In this document: positions 40,941-49,564 of the stretch, in pieces
How the letters are laid out: each line of letters opens with the position of its first letter
Numbering within the stretch: position 1 is the stretch's first letter
Origin: JACVRN01 sp035276685
GTDB taxonomy: Bacteria > Acidobacteriota > Blastocatellia > Pyrinomonadales > Pyrinomonadaceae
Assembly: GCA_035276685.1 (NCBI GenBank)
Contig: DATELK010000095.1
Location: 1-64,000, forward strand
Length of the DNA stretch: 64,000 nt
Direction of reading: 5' to 3'
Notes under the pieces: generated by a model
The model's input: only the letters and a program-made list of their open reading frames with translations
The model's database searches: none
What the model was told of the DNA's origin: nothing
Made by a program: the position numbers and the translations under genes

Positions 40941-41870
40941 TTATACGCCTTGCTTCAAGTTGAGGGAATTATCTGTCCCAGTCCACGCGATCATCTCCCC
41001 GCTTAGCGCAGGGCCGAGGTCGCTGGTGTTGCTCGTGTCGGTCTCTTTTCCGGTGAAGCTCTGTCCCTGATCCGTTGAATACATGGTATTCAAGTAACCG
41101 CTTGAGTCGCTGCCTGTCCAACCCAGTATCAAGTTGCTGCCGCTCACGGTCAGGGCAGGCCCGTTCGTGGAATCGCTCGTCTCATGCGTGTTGACCAGCC
41201 CGCTGAAATTCGAGCCGTCCGATGAGCGCATCAAGTAGATGTATGGCGACGCATAATCAGTACCACCGGCGCTGCCTCCGGTAAGAGCGTCAGCCGGAGC
41301 AGTAATGATGTCGTTGACGATATTGCCTGCCGAGTCTTTCACGTAGGGCAGTCCCGTCCACGCAATGTAAAGGTAATCGTCGTCCGCCGCCAAAGCCGGT
41401 GAGGTATGACTTTGTTGATCGTAGTTCGAATCTACCTCAAGCGTCACTATATTTGAAGGGATGTTGTTGACGATTTGCGCGACATTCAATTGGCTGTTGG
41501 TACCTGTCCACGCGATGTATAGGACATCCTTAAACACCGCCAAAGCAGGGCCGCTCGTGGAATGGGCCGACTCGTTAATAACCTCCTGGACTGGAAACGT
41601 CTTCAAATCCGAAGTCTGCATCACGTTCAAGGAGCTTTTCGAGTCGGTTCCGACCCACGCAATGTATAAAACCTCTCCGAGCACGGCGAGCGCAGGTGCC
41701 GAAGCCGATTTCTGGCTGCTCGTAGTCTGAACCCCCCAATTCTGGCCATAGTCAGACGAGGAGCTGAGGTTCAGGTAGCTCTTCGTGTCAGTCCAGCCAA
41801 GAATCAGTTCTGAATTTAATTGCACCAGGGCAGGCCCTAAATAGCTTTTCTGGGATAACGTCACTTGCAT
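40941..41870 (-). CDS. Beta-propeller protein with repeated LYIAWTGT blades
   Basis: 309 residues with a strong Shine-Dalgarno (AAGGAGG). About six repeats of ~45 residues each contain PALAV-x8-LYIAWTGT plus L-N (examples: VLGEVLYIAWVGTDSKSSLN and VFKDVLYIAWTGTNSQLN), giving a six- or seven-bladed propeller resembling BNR/sialidase or PLL-type lectin folds. No signal peptide is present and no Cys is seen. No catalytic Asp-box set is clear, so a carbohydrate-binding role is as likely as an enzyme. The DNA is less GC-rich than its neighbours, hinting at transfer. Confidence 0.7.
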   Translation of the reverse strand: MQVTLSQKSYLGPALVQLNSELILGWTDTKSYLNLSSSSDYGQNWGVQTTSSQKSASAPALAVLGEVLYIAWVGTDSKSSLNVMQTSDLKTFPVQEVINESAHSTSGPALAVFKDVLYIAWTGTNSQLNVAQIVNNIPSNIVTLEVDSNYDQQSHTSPALAADDDYLYIAWTGLPYVKDSAGNIVNDIITAPADALTGGSAGGTDYASPYIYLMRSSDGSNFSGLVNTHETSDSTNGPALTVSGSNLILGWTGSDSSGYLNTMYSTDQGQSFTGKETDTSNTSDLGPALSGEMIAWTGTDNSLNLKQGV

Positions 41871-42027
41871 GTCGTTTGTCCTCCTTTTCAGGCTATACAG
41901 TTTTATCGGTAAAGACGGAGTTCTGAGGTTTAGCTGTTGCGAGGTCTACCTGTTACGGGGCCGATAGTAGCAGAATCCCTTGCGAAGTAGCAATGAAAGG
42001 CTAGGGCTCTGTGGCTCGCCGTGTGAC

Positions 42028-43485
42028 TCAGGCGTTGGAGGTGGCCCAGCGCTCGCCTTCGCGCAGTAGCGTCTCAGACTTCTCTATAGAAGTCGCTTCG
42101 GTGTAGACGCGTAGCACGGGCTCTGTGCCGGACTGGCGGAAGAGAAGCCAGGACTCGTCCTCAAAAAGGAGCTTGGTGCCGTCTAGCCTCTCGACGCCCA
42201 CTACTTTGTGCCCGGCGATTTCCGAGGGAGGCTTTGCGGCCATCTCTTCAACGAGCGAGAGCCCTCGCTCGACCGCCATGTGCAGGTCGCTGCGGTTAAA
42301 GTAGAACTCGCCGAACTCCCTGTGCATGTCGCGCACCATCTCGGACGGCGCTTTGCCCGCCGAGACAACAGCTTCCAGAAAGAGAAGGCTGTTGAGTATG
42401 CCGTCGCGTTCGGGGATGTGGCCCGCGACGCCTATGCCGCCTGACTCTTCCGCGCCCAACAGGATATTTTCACGCAGCATGAGGTCTGCCACGTACTTGA
42501 AGCCAATGGGAGTGTCGAAGAGCGGCAGATTTAGCGACTGGCAGATGCGCTTTGTCAGCACGCTCTGAGAGAAGGTGCGAACGACTCCGCCCGTCATGCC
42601 TCTCGTGCGCGCCATGTGCAGGAGGATGAGCGGCACCACCTCGTGCATGGTCATGGTCTGGCCAAGCTCGTTGACCGCGCCGACTCTGTCCGCGTCTCCG
42701 TCCGTCGCCAATCCCAGTTGAGCATCAAGCTCTCTGACACGCGCTTTCAGAGGCGAAAGGTTGCGGTCAATCGGCTCAGGATTGACTCCACCGAAGAAGG
42801 CGTCGCGCCCCGCGCGTATCGTCTCCGCACGAGTCGCGCCTCCACGCAGAAAGCTCTCGACCCATTGCCCGCCCGAGCCATGCATGGAGTCAACTACGAC
42901 TCGAAGGCCGGAAGCACGGAGGCGTTCGAGGTCAACGTAAGAAGCTATCTGAGCCCTGTAGCTCGCCTCGCACTCTTCGTAAAAGGCTCGTGCTTCGGAG
43001 GCTGAGACATCTCCCAGCTTAACAGGCTCCGCATCAAGCAGCGCTTCGACGGCTGAAGTGGTCTCGACTGTCGCACTCCCGCCCCACGGGGCTTTGATTT
43101 TGAAGCCGTTGAACTCAGGCGAATTGTGTGAAGCGGTGATGACGACTCCGCCCAGAGCGCCGCGCTCGCGCACGGCCCACGAGACGAGCGGCGTCGGAAC
43201 CGATTCGGGAAAGAGCGCGACGTTAAGATTGTTGCCGGAGAGCACCTCTGCCGCCCGCCGCGCGAAGTGTTCCGAGAGAAAGCGCCTGTCGTAGCCGACT
43301 ATGACGAGAGAAGGCGAAGCAGCATTGCTTTCATCCGAAGCCTCGCGGCTTGCCTGCAGCTTAAGGAAGCTCGCGTAGGCTTGCGCCACTCGCTCAAGGT
43401 TCCGGAAGGTGAAGCCTTCGGCTATGACCGCGCGCCAGCCGTCCGTCCCGAAGCGTATCTTTGTCAAAGCGTCAGGCGCGCTCAC
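42028..43485 (-). CDS. Phosphoglucomutase/phosphomannomutase family enzyme
   Basis: 485 residues of the alpha-D-phosphohexomutase family, which moves phosphate between C1 and C6 of a sugar. The phosphoserine loop is TASHNSPEFNG, the metal site is TDGDADR, and the phosphate-binding loop is FRQSGTEP, all in the right order. The N-terminal IRFGTDGWRA is the family opening. It overlaps the next gene by 4 nt, so the two are translationally coupled; the partner is a sugar-phosphate nucleotidyltransferase. Together they would make an NDP-sugar for the envelope. Substrate (glucose or mannose) is not determined. Confidence 0.93.
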   Translation of the reverse strand: MSAPDALTKIRFGTDGWRAVIAEGFTFRNLERVAQAYASFLKLQASREASDESNAASPSLVIVGYDRRFLSEHFARRAAEVLSGNNLNVALFPESVPTPLVSWAVRERGALGGVVITASHNSPEFNGFKIKAPWGGSATVETTSAVEALLDAEPVKLGDVSASEARAFYEECEASYRAQIASYVDLERLRASGLRVVVDSMHGSGGQWVESFLRGGATRAETIRAGRDAFFGGVNPEPIDRNLSPLKARVRELDAQLGLATDGDADRVGAVNELGQTMTMHEVVPLILLHMARTRGMTGGVVRTFSQSVLTKRICQSLNLPLFDTPIGFKYVADLMLRENILLGAEESGGIGVAGHIPERDGILNSLLFLEAVVSAGKAPSEMVRDMHREFGEFYFNRSDLHMAVERGLSLVEEMAAKPPSEIAGHKVVGVERLDGTKLLFEDESWLLFRQSGTEPVLRVYTEATSIEKSETLLREGERWATSNA

Positions 43486-44531
43486 TCGTGCGAGCCTCCG
43501 AGCTGCGAGTAGTCTGTGATAGAGGTCTTGTCGCCTAAGACTGCGCCCGCGCCTACCTGAGCAGAGCGCCCTATGTGACAGCCGCGACCCGTGACGGCTC
43601 CGAAGACCTGCGCGCCTGAGCCCACGCGCGTGTGCGGCCAGAGGATGGAGTTCTCCACGCGCGCCTTCTCCTCTATGTAGCAGCCGGGGCCTATGACGCT
43701 GTTGATGACCTCAGCGCCCGGCTTTATAAAACAGTCGTCGCCTATCATGGAAAGCTCGTCAATCTCCGCGGCCGTCGCGGAGTCGAAATTCCCGCGCCGC
43801 TCCTTCAGGTGAATGCGGCCTACGCGTCCCGCCAGCAAGTCCATGTGAGCTTGCAGGTATCTTTCGGGCGTGCCTATGTCAATCCAGTAGGTTCTCTGCG
43901 GGATGTGCGCGAAGAACTTCTCGCCGCTCTCAAGCAGCTTCGGGAAGAGGCCGTACTCGAAGGAGTGATTCTCGCCCGCCGGTATGAAGTCCAGCACCTT
44001 CGGCTCAAGTATGTAGGTGCCCGCGTTAATCGTGTTGACGGTTATCTCCTCTGCCTTGGGCTTCTCAAGAAAGCGGCGGACGTGACCGTCCTCTTCCGTC
44101 TCAACCAGCCCGTAAGCCGTGGGATTATCGACAGGCGTCAGCACTATGGTAGCGGTCGCGCCCCTCGCGTTGTGCTCGCGTATGACAGCCTTCAAGTCAA
44201 GGTCTGTGAGGATGTCGCCGTTGAAGACAACGGTCGGCTCTCGTATCAGGTCTTCCGCGTACTTGTAGGCTCCGGCCGTGCCCATAGGCTGCGGCTCGAC
44301 GGTGTATTTAAGATTTACGCCGTAGTCGCTTCCGTCGCCGAGCAGCTGTTCTATCTTGTGCGGCTGGTAGGAAAGAGACAGAGTGATGTCCTTTATCCCC
44401 GCTCGCTTCAGCGTGTCAATCTGGTATAGAAGGAAAGGACGATTGCAGATTGGGACGATGGGCTTGGGCGTGTAGACCGTCAGCGGCCTGAGCCGCGTCC
44501 CCTTACCGCCCGCTAGAATGAGTGCCTGCAT
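43482..44531 (-). CDS. Sugar-phosphate nucleotidyltransferase with left-handed beta-helix
   Basis: 349 residues. The N-terminal ~240 residues are a nucleotidyltransferase Rossmann-like domain with ILAGGKGTRLRPLT and the Lys/Pro loop of PKPIVPICNRPF. NGDILTDLD gives the metal-binding Asp. The C-terminal ~100 residues contain hexapeptide repeats (for example IGDDCFIKPGAEVINSVIGP), a left-handed beta-helix seen in mannose-1-phosphate guanylyltransferase and glucose-1-phosphate nucleotidyltransferases. Which nucleotide and sugar are used cannot be told. It is the first gene of a two-gene operon with the mutase. Confidence 0.92.
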   Translation of the reverse strand: MQALILAGGKGTRLRPLTVYTPKPIVPICNRPFLLYQIDTLKRAGIKDITLSLSYQPHKIEQLLGDGSDYGVNLKYTVEPQPMGTAGAYKYAEDLIREPTVVFNGDILTDLDLKAVIREHNARGATATIVLTPVDNPTAYGLVETEEDGHVRRFLEKPKAEEITVNTINAGTYILEPKVLDFIPAGENHSFEYGLFPKLLESGEKFFAHIPQRTYWIDIGTPERYLQAHMDLLAGRVGRIHLKERRGNFDSATAAEIDELSMIGDDCFIKPGAEVINSVIGPGCYIEEKARVENSILWPHTRVGSGAQVFGAVTGRGCHIGRSAQVGAGAVLGDKTSITDYSQLGGSHE

Positions 44532-44633
44532 GATTATTCGGGGTTAAGAGATTAAGTATTCAAAAACAGTGAAGTCTAACACTCACTCGCGCGCCTTTTC
44601 AAACGAGCGCTTCTAACCGGAAGAGTCGCTTGC

Positions 44634-44661
44634 TTGACACCCTTTGTTGCCAACGTATAAT
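44634..44661 (+). promoter_or_regulatory. Sigma70-type promoter of the thiolase operon
   Basis: Perfect TTGACA (44634-44639) and perfect TATAAT (44656-44661) with a 16-bp spacer. Transcription would start near 44668, about 80 nt before the thiolase ATG. The rest of the 216-nt gap (44532-44747) shows no other signal. Confidence 0.85.
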
Positions 44662-44747
44662 CAAACCAGTGAATAGTAGGTAGTAAATCCCTTGAGACAA
44701 AGCATCTCTTTCTATTCACCATTTACTTCTTACCAGGAGCAGTTGTC

Positions 44748-45935
44748 ATGAGCGAGAGAAGGGAAGCCGTCATCATCAGCGCCGTTCGCACGCCTACCGG
44801 AAAGTTTCAGGGCGCGCTCAAAGGATTCAAAGCCACGGAGCTTGGCGCGATGGTCGTGCGCGAGGCCGTCAGCCGCGCAGGCGTTGAGCCCGAAGATGTG
44901 GACGAAGTGATTATGGGCTGCGTCATACAGGCTGGCCTCGGCCAGAATCCCGCGCGTCAGGCCGCGCTCAAGGGAGGCATCCCGTTCGGCGTCTCGGCCG
45001 TGACGATTAATAAGGTCTGCGGCTCTGGCCTGAAGTCTGTGATGATGGCCGCACAGGGCATACAGCTTGGCGACTCCGAAGTCGTAGTAGCAGGCGGCAT
45101 GGAGTCCATGTCCAACGCTCCTTACATTATCCCGAACGCGAGAGAAGGCTATCGCTTGGGTAACGGCGTGCTGGTGGACGCCATGATTCACGACGGGCTC
45201 TGGTGCGCCTTTGAGAACTATCACATGGGCAACACTGGAGAGGTCGTGGCAGACCGCTACGGCGTGACGAGACAGGAGCAGGACGAGTACGCGCTCAACT
45301 CTCATAAGAAGGCCGCAGCCGCCATCAAGGACGGAAGGTTCAAAGACGAAATCTTCGCCGTCGAGATTCCGCAGAAGAAGGGCGACCCTGTAATCTTCGA
45401 CACGGACGAGGCCGTTCGTCTCGATGCTTCTATTGAAGCATTGTCGAAACTTAAACCTGCCTTCAAGGAGGGCGGGACTGTGACGGCAGGGAACGCGCCC
45501 GGAGTCAACGACGGCGCATCGGCTCTCGTAGTCACTTCGCTTGAGCGTGCGCGTGAGATGAATGTGGAGCCTATGGCGCGCATAGCGGCGCAGGCGACCT
45601 CAGGCATTCAGCCCGAGCTTGTCATGATGGCTCCGGTCGAGGCGATTCGCCGCGTGCTCAAGAAGGCTGGCTGGACACTTGACGAGGTAGACCTGATTGA
45701 GCTGAACGAAGCCTTCTCCGTGCAGGCCATAGCGATTATGAGAGAGCTTGAGATTGACCCGAAGAAGGTGAACGTCAACGGCGGCGCGGTCGCGCTCGGC
45801 CACGCCATAGGCCAATCCGGCTCGCGCGTGCTGACCACCATGCTCTACGAGATGAAGCGGCGCAACGTGCATAGAGGGCTGGCCGCTCTCTGCCTGGGCG
45901 GCGGCAACGCCGTGGCCTTAGCGGTAGAAAGATAA
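44748..45935 (+). CDS. Acetyl-CoA C-acetyltransferase (thiolase)
   Basis: 395 residues with the thiolase II catalytic set: nucleophile Cys in NKVCGSGLKSVM, the His in GGAVALGHAIGQSGSR, and the second Cys in CLGGGNAVAL. AGGAG precedes the ATG. The enzyme condenses or cleaves acetyl-CoA and acetoacetyl-CoA. It is followed by a membrane protein and a 3-hydroxybutyryl-CoA dehydrogenase, so the cluster fits short-chain acyl-CoA breakdown or butyrate/PHB-type metabolism; EtfBA further down fits an acyl-CoA dehydrogenase partner encoded elsewhere. Confidence 0.96.
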   Translation: MSERREAVIISAVRTPTGKFQGALKGFKATELGAMVVREAVSRAGVEPEDVDEVIMGCVIQAGLGQNPARQAALKGGIPFGVSAVTINKVCGSGLKSVMMAAQGIQLGDSEVVVAGGMESMSNAPYIIPNAREGYRLGNGVLVDAMIHDGLWCAFENYHMGNTGEVVADRYGVTRQEQDEYALNSHKKAAAAIKDGRFKDEIFAVEIPQKKGDPVIFDTDEAVRLDASIEALSKLKPAFKEGGTVTAGNAPGVNDGASALVVTSLERAREMNVEPMARIAAQATSGIQPELVMMAPVEAIRRVLKKAGWTLDEVDLIELNEAFSVQAIAIMRELEIDPKKVNVNGGAVALGHAIGQSGSRVLTTMLYEMKRRNVHRGLAALCLGGGNAVALAVER

Positions 45936-45967
45936 AAGAGGAGTTTTGTCCCGGGCTGTAAAAGCGT

Positions 45968-46486
45968 ATGGCGACGAAAGAAGAGCACAATAAATACTTA
46001 GCCTACTCGCATCTGGGCTACGCCGCGTTTCAGACTCTGATGATGCTCGTGATGGTTGTCTTCGCGGCCATCATCGTCGGCGGCATCGCCGCGTCCGACA
46101 CGAGCGGCGAGTTCCCGGCGGGTCTTGTGGCTGTCGTCCTGACCATCAGCTTCCTCTTTCAGCTACTCTTCACGGTGCCCTCTTTCGTGGCGGGCTTCGG
46201 GCTGCTGAAGAGAAAGAGCTGGGCCAAGACGGCGGCCATGGTAGCGGGCTTTATCTCCGCCATGAGCTTTCCGTTCGGCGTGGCGGTCTGCGTCTACACC
46301 TTCTGGTTTCTCTTCGGCGCGAACGGCAAGTCGCTTTACGAAGGTCAGCCCGCGATGGCCGGCGGCAATTCCGACTTCTATCTGAACGAGCCGACCGAAG
46401 ATGAGAACACCATAGGCAGGTGGACGGAGCGCAGGAAGCGCGAGGAGTACGTGCCGCCCAAAGAGATGCCTAACTGGCGGGACTGA
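45968..46486 (+). CDS. Uncharacterised integral membrane protein
   Basis: 172 residues with about four hydrophobic segments (near 15-45, 55-75, 88-108 and 108-120), followed by a polar tail of about 45 residues rich in Glu, Arg and Pro (TEDENTIGRWTERRK). No family recognised; the fold resembles small DUF-type four-helix membrane proteins. It lies between the thiolase and the dehydrogenase in the same direction, so it is probably in that operon. Confidence 0.75.
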   Translation: MATKEEHNKYLAYSHLGYAAFQTLMMLVMVVFAAIIVGGIAASDTSGEFPAGLVAVVLTISFLFQLLFTVPSFVAGFGLLKRKSWAKTAAMVAGFISAMSFPFGVAVCVYTFWFLFGANGKSLYEGQPAMAGGNSDFYLNEPTEDENTIGRWTERRKREEYVPPKEMPNWRD

Positions 46487-46519
46487 CGATTTTGGATTTT
46501 AGATTCCGGATTGGAGCGG
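46487..46519. repeat. Half of a GATTTTG-type heptad element
   Basis: This 33-nt sequence (CGATTTTGGATTTTAGATTC, then CGGATTGGAGCGG) matches one arm plus flank of the complete element at 20631-20737, with a short deletion inside. The other arm is absent. It occupies the gap just before the TTG start of the 3-hydroxybutyryl-CoA dehydrogenase gene. Confidence 0.75.
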
Positions 46520-46529
46520 CTGTACTGGC

Positions 46530-47375
46530 TTGAGCGAGACGATTGGTGTCATAGGCGCGGGGACTATGGGCAACGGTATAGCGCAGGTGTGCGCGCGTGC
46601 CGGTTACTCGGTCGTCATGCGCGATGTCAAACAGGAGTTTCTTGAGCGCGGCCTGCAAACGATTGACAAGAGCCTGCAACGCGACGTGGACAAGGAGCGG
46701 CTCAAGGCGGAAGAGAAGCAGGAGATTGTCTCTCGCATACGCGCGGTCACGGACTGGGAAGCCCTGGGCAGCGCGAGCCTCGTAGTCGAGGCCGTCTCCG
46801 AAGACTTCGGAGTCAAATCAGAAGTCTTTCGCAAGCTGGACGAGATAACGAGCGCGGACGCGATACTTGCCTCTAATACTTCGTCCATCTCCATCACGAA
46901 AATCGCGGCCCAGACTAAAAGGCCGGACAAAGTTATAGGCATGCACTTCATGAACCCCGTGCCGGTCATGAAGCTGGTGGAGATAATCCGAGGCATTGCC
47001 ACGTCGGACGAGACTTATGAGCGCGTGCGTCGGCTGACGGAGCAACTGGGTAAGACGCCGCTCGAATGCAACGACTCGCCCGGCTTCGTCTCAAACCGCG
47101 TGCTGATGCCCATGATTAACGAGGCCGTCTTCACGCTCTACGAAGGCGTGGCGACCAGAGAGAGCATAGACGGCATCATGAAGCTAGGCATGAATCATCC
47201 TATGGGGCCGCTCACGCTCGCGGACTTCATAGGCCTTGATGTCTGCCTGGCAATCATGAACGTGCTTTACGAAGGCTTAGGCGACCCCAAATATCGCCCC
47301 TGCCCGCTCCTGAAGAAATACGTGGACGCGGGCTGGCTCGGCAGAAAGACCGGGCGCGGGTTCTACGAATATTAG
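46530..47375 (+). CDS. 3-hydroxybutyryl-CoA dehydrogenase
   Basis: 281 residues from a TTG start; no strong Shine-Dalgarno, though GGAG lies about 13 nt upstream inside the half repeat. The NAD site is GVIGAGTMGNGIAQ and the catalytic region is FMNPVPVMKLVEII, with SNTSSISIT earlier. The C-terminal helical dimerisation domain (GFVSNRVLMPMINEAV) is normal. The enzyme interconverts 3-hydroxybutyryl-CoA and acetoacetyl-CoA, the step next to the thiolase encoded upstream. Confidence 0.95.
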   Translation: MSETIGVIGAGTMGNGIAQVCARAGYSVVMRDVKQEFLERGLQTIDKSLQRDVDKERLKAEEKQEIVSRIRAVTDWEALGSASLVVEAVSEDFGVKSEVFRKLDEITSADAILASNTSSISITKIAAQTKRPDKVIGMHFMNPVPVMKLVEIIRGIATSDETYERVRRLTEQLGKTPLECNDSPGFVSNRVLMPMINEAVFTLYEGVATRESIDGIMKLGMNHPMGPLTLADFIGLDVCLAIMNVLYEGLGDPKYRPCPLLKKYVDAGWLGRKTGRGFYEY

Positions 47376-47399
47376 CAGCCCTACAATTTGCGAGACCCC

Positions 47400-48641
47400 A
47401 TGCAAACCGTTAATTACTATTGCCAGAAGTGTCTTGCCCCGAACCCCTTCGGGCAGGAACTGTGCGGGCGTTGCGGCACGCGCCTGATGTTGATTGTGGA
47501 GCCGCCCACCGGACGCTTTGAGACCGACATGATGGGGGCGGGGCCCGAAGAGCATCTGCTTGAGCGCGTGTCGGCGCTGGAAAACCGCCTGATGCGCATC
47601 ACAGACCGTCTTGAGCAGAGCCTGAATCTTCTGCTCAGGCAGGCGCGCAACTCCTATTTCGACCACGCGCTGCTGGAATCGCTCATCTCCCTTTTGAGCG
47701 AAGCCGGAACAGTTGACCGCGAGAAGCTCGAAGGCTTCTGGCACGAGCGCTGCCAGCGTGACTCGCTTGAGCGCGACGAGATAGAGCGCAGAGAGCGCCT
47801 GCGCGCAGAGATTGTGGCGGGCTACAAGGGGCAGCGCGCGGAGGACTTCGCGCAGGACGTTGCGGAAGGAATGGAGCTTCTGACGGAAGGGCTGGCCGAG
47901 CAGGCCGTTCAAACTCTTGAGCGCGCAAGCGCCCTCTCGCCCCAGAACATTCCCCTGCTGGCTTTCATAGGCGAGCACTTTTTCCGCGCCGGGCGCATGG
48001 CTCCCGCGCGAAGCTATCTACAGCGAGCCTTTGACCTCTCGCCCGGCGACGACCGCGTCTGCCTGCTGCTTGGACTTGCCCTAGGCGACGAGGGAGAGGC
48101 CGAAAGCGCCAAGAAGCTTTTGAGCGATGCCGTCAAGCGCGGGCACGCTTCGTTCGCAGCGCACTACGGGCTCGGCAGAATCCTCGCCGCCGAAGAGCGC
48201 TGGCGCGAAGCCTTGCAGGAGTTCAAGCGTGCGCTGGCCGTGCGCTCCTCGCCCGAGGCTCATTACGTGGTCGGCTGCGTCTATTACCAGCTGGGCCACG
48301 ACCGCATGGCCGGGCGGCACCTGCGCAAAGCCCTTGAGATGGATGGGGAATATGCTGCGGCCCTTTACGTGCTGGGGCTGGTGCTGCTTCGCACGGGCGA
48401 GCGTGCCCGCGCTCGACATTGTTTCCAGTCGGCGCGCGAAAAATCATCGAGCGAGCCGCGCTACGCCGCAGCCGCGCGCAACATGCTCAAGACGCCCGGT
48501 CGAACGGCCCCGCACGCGCCCTTCTTCAACGTCGCGCGCACACGCGGGCGGCGGCTGGTGACTTGCGGTGATAAGCGGCTGGCCGACGCCGTCATCACGG
48601 ACGCGCTCAATTCGTCCGGCGCAAGCGACAAGGAGCGGTAG
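47400..48641 (+). CDS. Zinc-ribbon and TPR protein
   Basis: About 413 residues from ATG 47400 (a TTG at 47388 is also possible). The first ~30 residues hold a CxxC-x9-CxxC zinc ribbon (YCQKCLAPNPFGQELCGRCG). A helical, coiled-coil-like stretch follows (about 45-150, many Glu/Arg heptads), and then about five TPR repeats from near 165 (SALSPQNIPLLAFIGEHFF, EALQEFKRALAVRSSPEAHY). Such proteins act as scaffolds; the partner is unknown. It closes the acyl-CoA operon before the YceD promoter. Confidence 0.82.
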   Translation: MQTVNYYCQKCLAPNPFGQELCGRCGTRLMLIVEPPTGRFETDMMGAGPEEHLLERVSALENRLMRITDRLEQSLNLLLRQARNSYFDHALLESLISLLSEAGTVDREKLEGFWHERCQRDSLERDEIERRERLRAEIVAGYKGQRAEDFAQDVAEGMELLTEGLAEQAVQTLERASALSPQNIPLLAFIGEHFFRAGRMAPARSYLQRAFDLSPGDDRVCLLLGLALGDEGEAESAKKLLSDAVKRGHASFAAHYGLGRILAAEERWREALQEFKRALAVRSSPEAHYVVGCVYYQLGHDRMAGRHLRKALEMDGEYAAALYVLGLVLLRTGERARARHCFQSAREKSSSEPRYAAAARNMLKTPGRTAPHAPFFNVARTRGRRLVTCGDKRLADAVITDALNSSGASDKER

Positions 48642-48660
48642 ACGGAGCTTCCGGCTCAAG

Positions 48661-48688
48661 TTGACACAAGCGCGCAAGCCGCTATAAT
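48661..48688 (+). promoter_or_regulatory. Sigma70-type promoter of the yceD-rpmF-fab operon
   Basis: Perfect TTGACA (48661-48666) and perfect TATAAT (48683-48688), 16-bp spacer, the same geometry as the thiolase promoter. It lies 58 nt before the GTG of the YceD gene and probably drives the ribosomal/fatty acid genes down to fabF. Confidence 0.85.
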
Positions 48689-48745
48689 ACAACCTTTTGT
48701 GCGCCTGTTGCTCGCAAGCGCCATAAGCATCAAGGCGGGTCTATC

Positions 48746-49264
48746 GTGCGAATCGAGCTTGATAAACTGGAAGGAAAGTCCGCGCAGTTCGCGCACACGT
48801 ATGGTGCGGACGAGCTTGTGCTGGACGACGAACACGCGCGATTAACTGAGCCGCCGCAGGTCACAGGGCGCATCAATCGCAGCGGCCACGAGGTTCGACT
48901 GCGCGGGCAGATAACGGCACGCGCCGAGGTTGACTGCGACCGCTGCCTGAAGCAGGTGACTGTGCCCGTTGAGGCGGACTTTGACGTGACCTACGTTCCG
49001 GCGAGCGATTACGTGGAGCAGCAGGGCGCGGCCGAGTTGCAGGAAGAAGATTTGGGCGTCTCTGTTTACGAGAACGAGACGATTGACGTGGACGAGCTTG
49101 TGCGGGAGCAGGTCTTACTGGCCATCCCTGCGCGGGCTCTCTGCACGGAAGATTGCAAGGGGCTCTGCCCCGTCTGCGGAGCGAACCGCAACGAAGCCGC
49201 CTGCGAGTGCGAGTCTCAGGAGACAGACCCTCGCTGGGCGGCGCTGAAGAATCTTACAGAATAG
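48746..49264 (+). CDS. YceD/DUF177 family protein
   Basis: 172 residues from a GTG start, AAGG upstream. DUF177/YceD proteins lie directly upstream of rpmF in most bacteria, and E. coli YceD is linked to 23S rRNA processing. The Cys pairs CDRCLKQV and CxxxCxxLCPVCG (CTEDCKGLCPVCG) fit a zinc-binding pattern at the C-terminus. The spacing to rpmF is 18 nt, the classic arrangement. Confidence 0.93.
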   Translation: MRIELDKLEGKSAQFAHTYGADELVLDDEHARLTEPPQVTGRINRSGHEVRLRGQITARAEVDCDRCLKQVTVPVEADFDVTYVPASDYVEQQGAAELQEEDLGVSVYENETIDVDELVREQVLLAIPARALCTEDCKGLCPVCGANRNEAACECESQETDPRWAALKNLTE

Positions 49265-49282
49265 TTTATAAGGAAGTTTGTA

Positions 49283-49468
49283 ATGCCTAATCCAAAACGA
49301 CGACATTCAAAATCACGCTCGCGCAAGCGTCGCGCGCATGACGCGCTTCGCGCGCCGCAGACATCCATCTGCCCGAATTGCCAGGAGCCGCGCCAGTCGC
49401 ACCGCGTCTGCCCCAAGTGCGGCTACTACAAGGGCCGCGAGATAATTCAGGTCGAACCGACAGCGTAA
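49283..49468 (+). CDS. rpmF: 50S ribosomal protein L32
   Basis: 61 residues, the standard size. The opening MPNPKRRHSKSRSRKRRAH is typical. The zinc ribbon is of the four-Cys type (CPNC and CPKC), not the Cys-free paralogue form. AAGGAAG lies upstream. It is followed by a heptad hairpin and then plsX, the usual rpmF-plsX linkage of ribosome and lipid synthesis. Confidence 0.97.
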   Translation: MPNPKRRHSKSRSRKRRAHDALRAPQTSICPNCQEPRQSHRVCPKCGYYKGREIIQVEPTA

Positions 49469-49471
49469 AAG

Positions 49472-49554
49472 CAGTTTTCAGTAATCAGTTTTCAGTTCTC
49501 AGAAAAGACAAGGCTTGCTTTTCCTGAAAACTGAAAACTCAGAACTGAAAACTG
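49472..49554. repeat. Heptad-repeat hairpin, CAGTTTT type (rpmF-plsX junction)
   Basis: Arms of tandem CAGTTTT and AAAACTG units (49472-49502 and 49524-49554) with a core ending GGCTTGCTTTT, close to that of 3410-3493. It fills the rpmF-plsX gap. If it folds in the mRNA it could reduce read-through between L32 and lipid synthesis genes. Confidence 0.87.
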
Positions 49555-49564
49555 TTCTTCTAAG

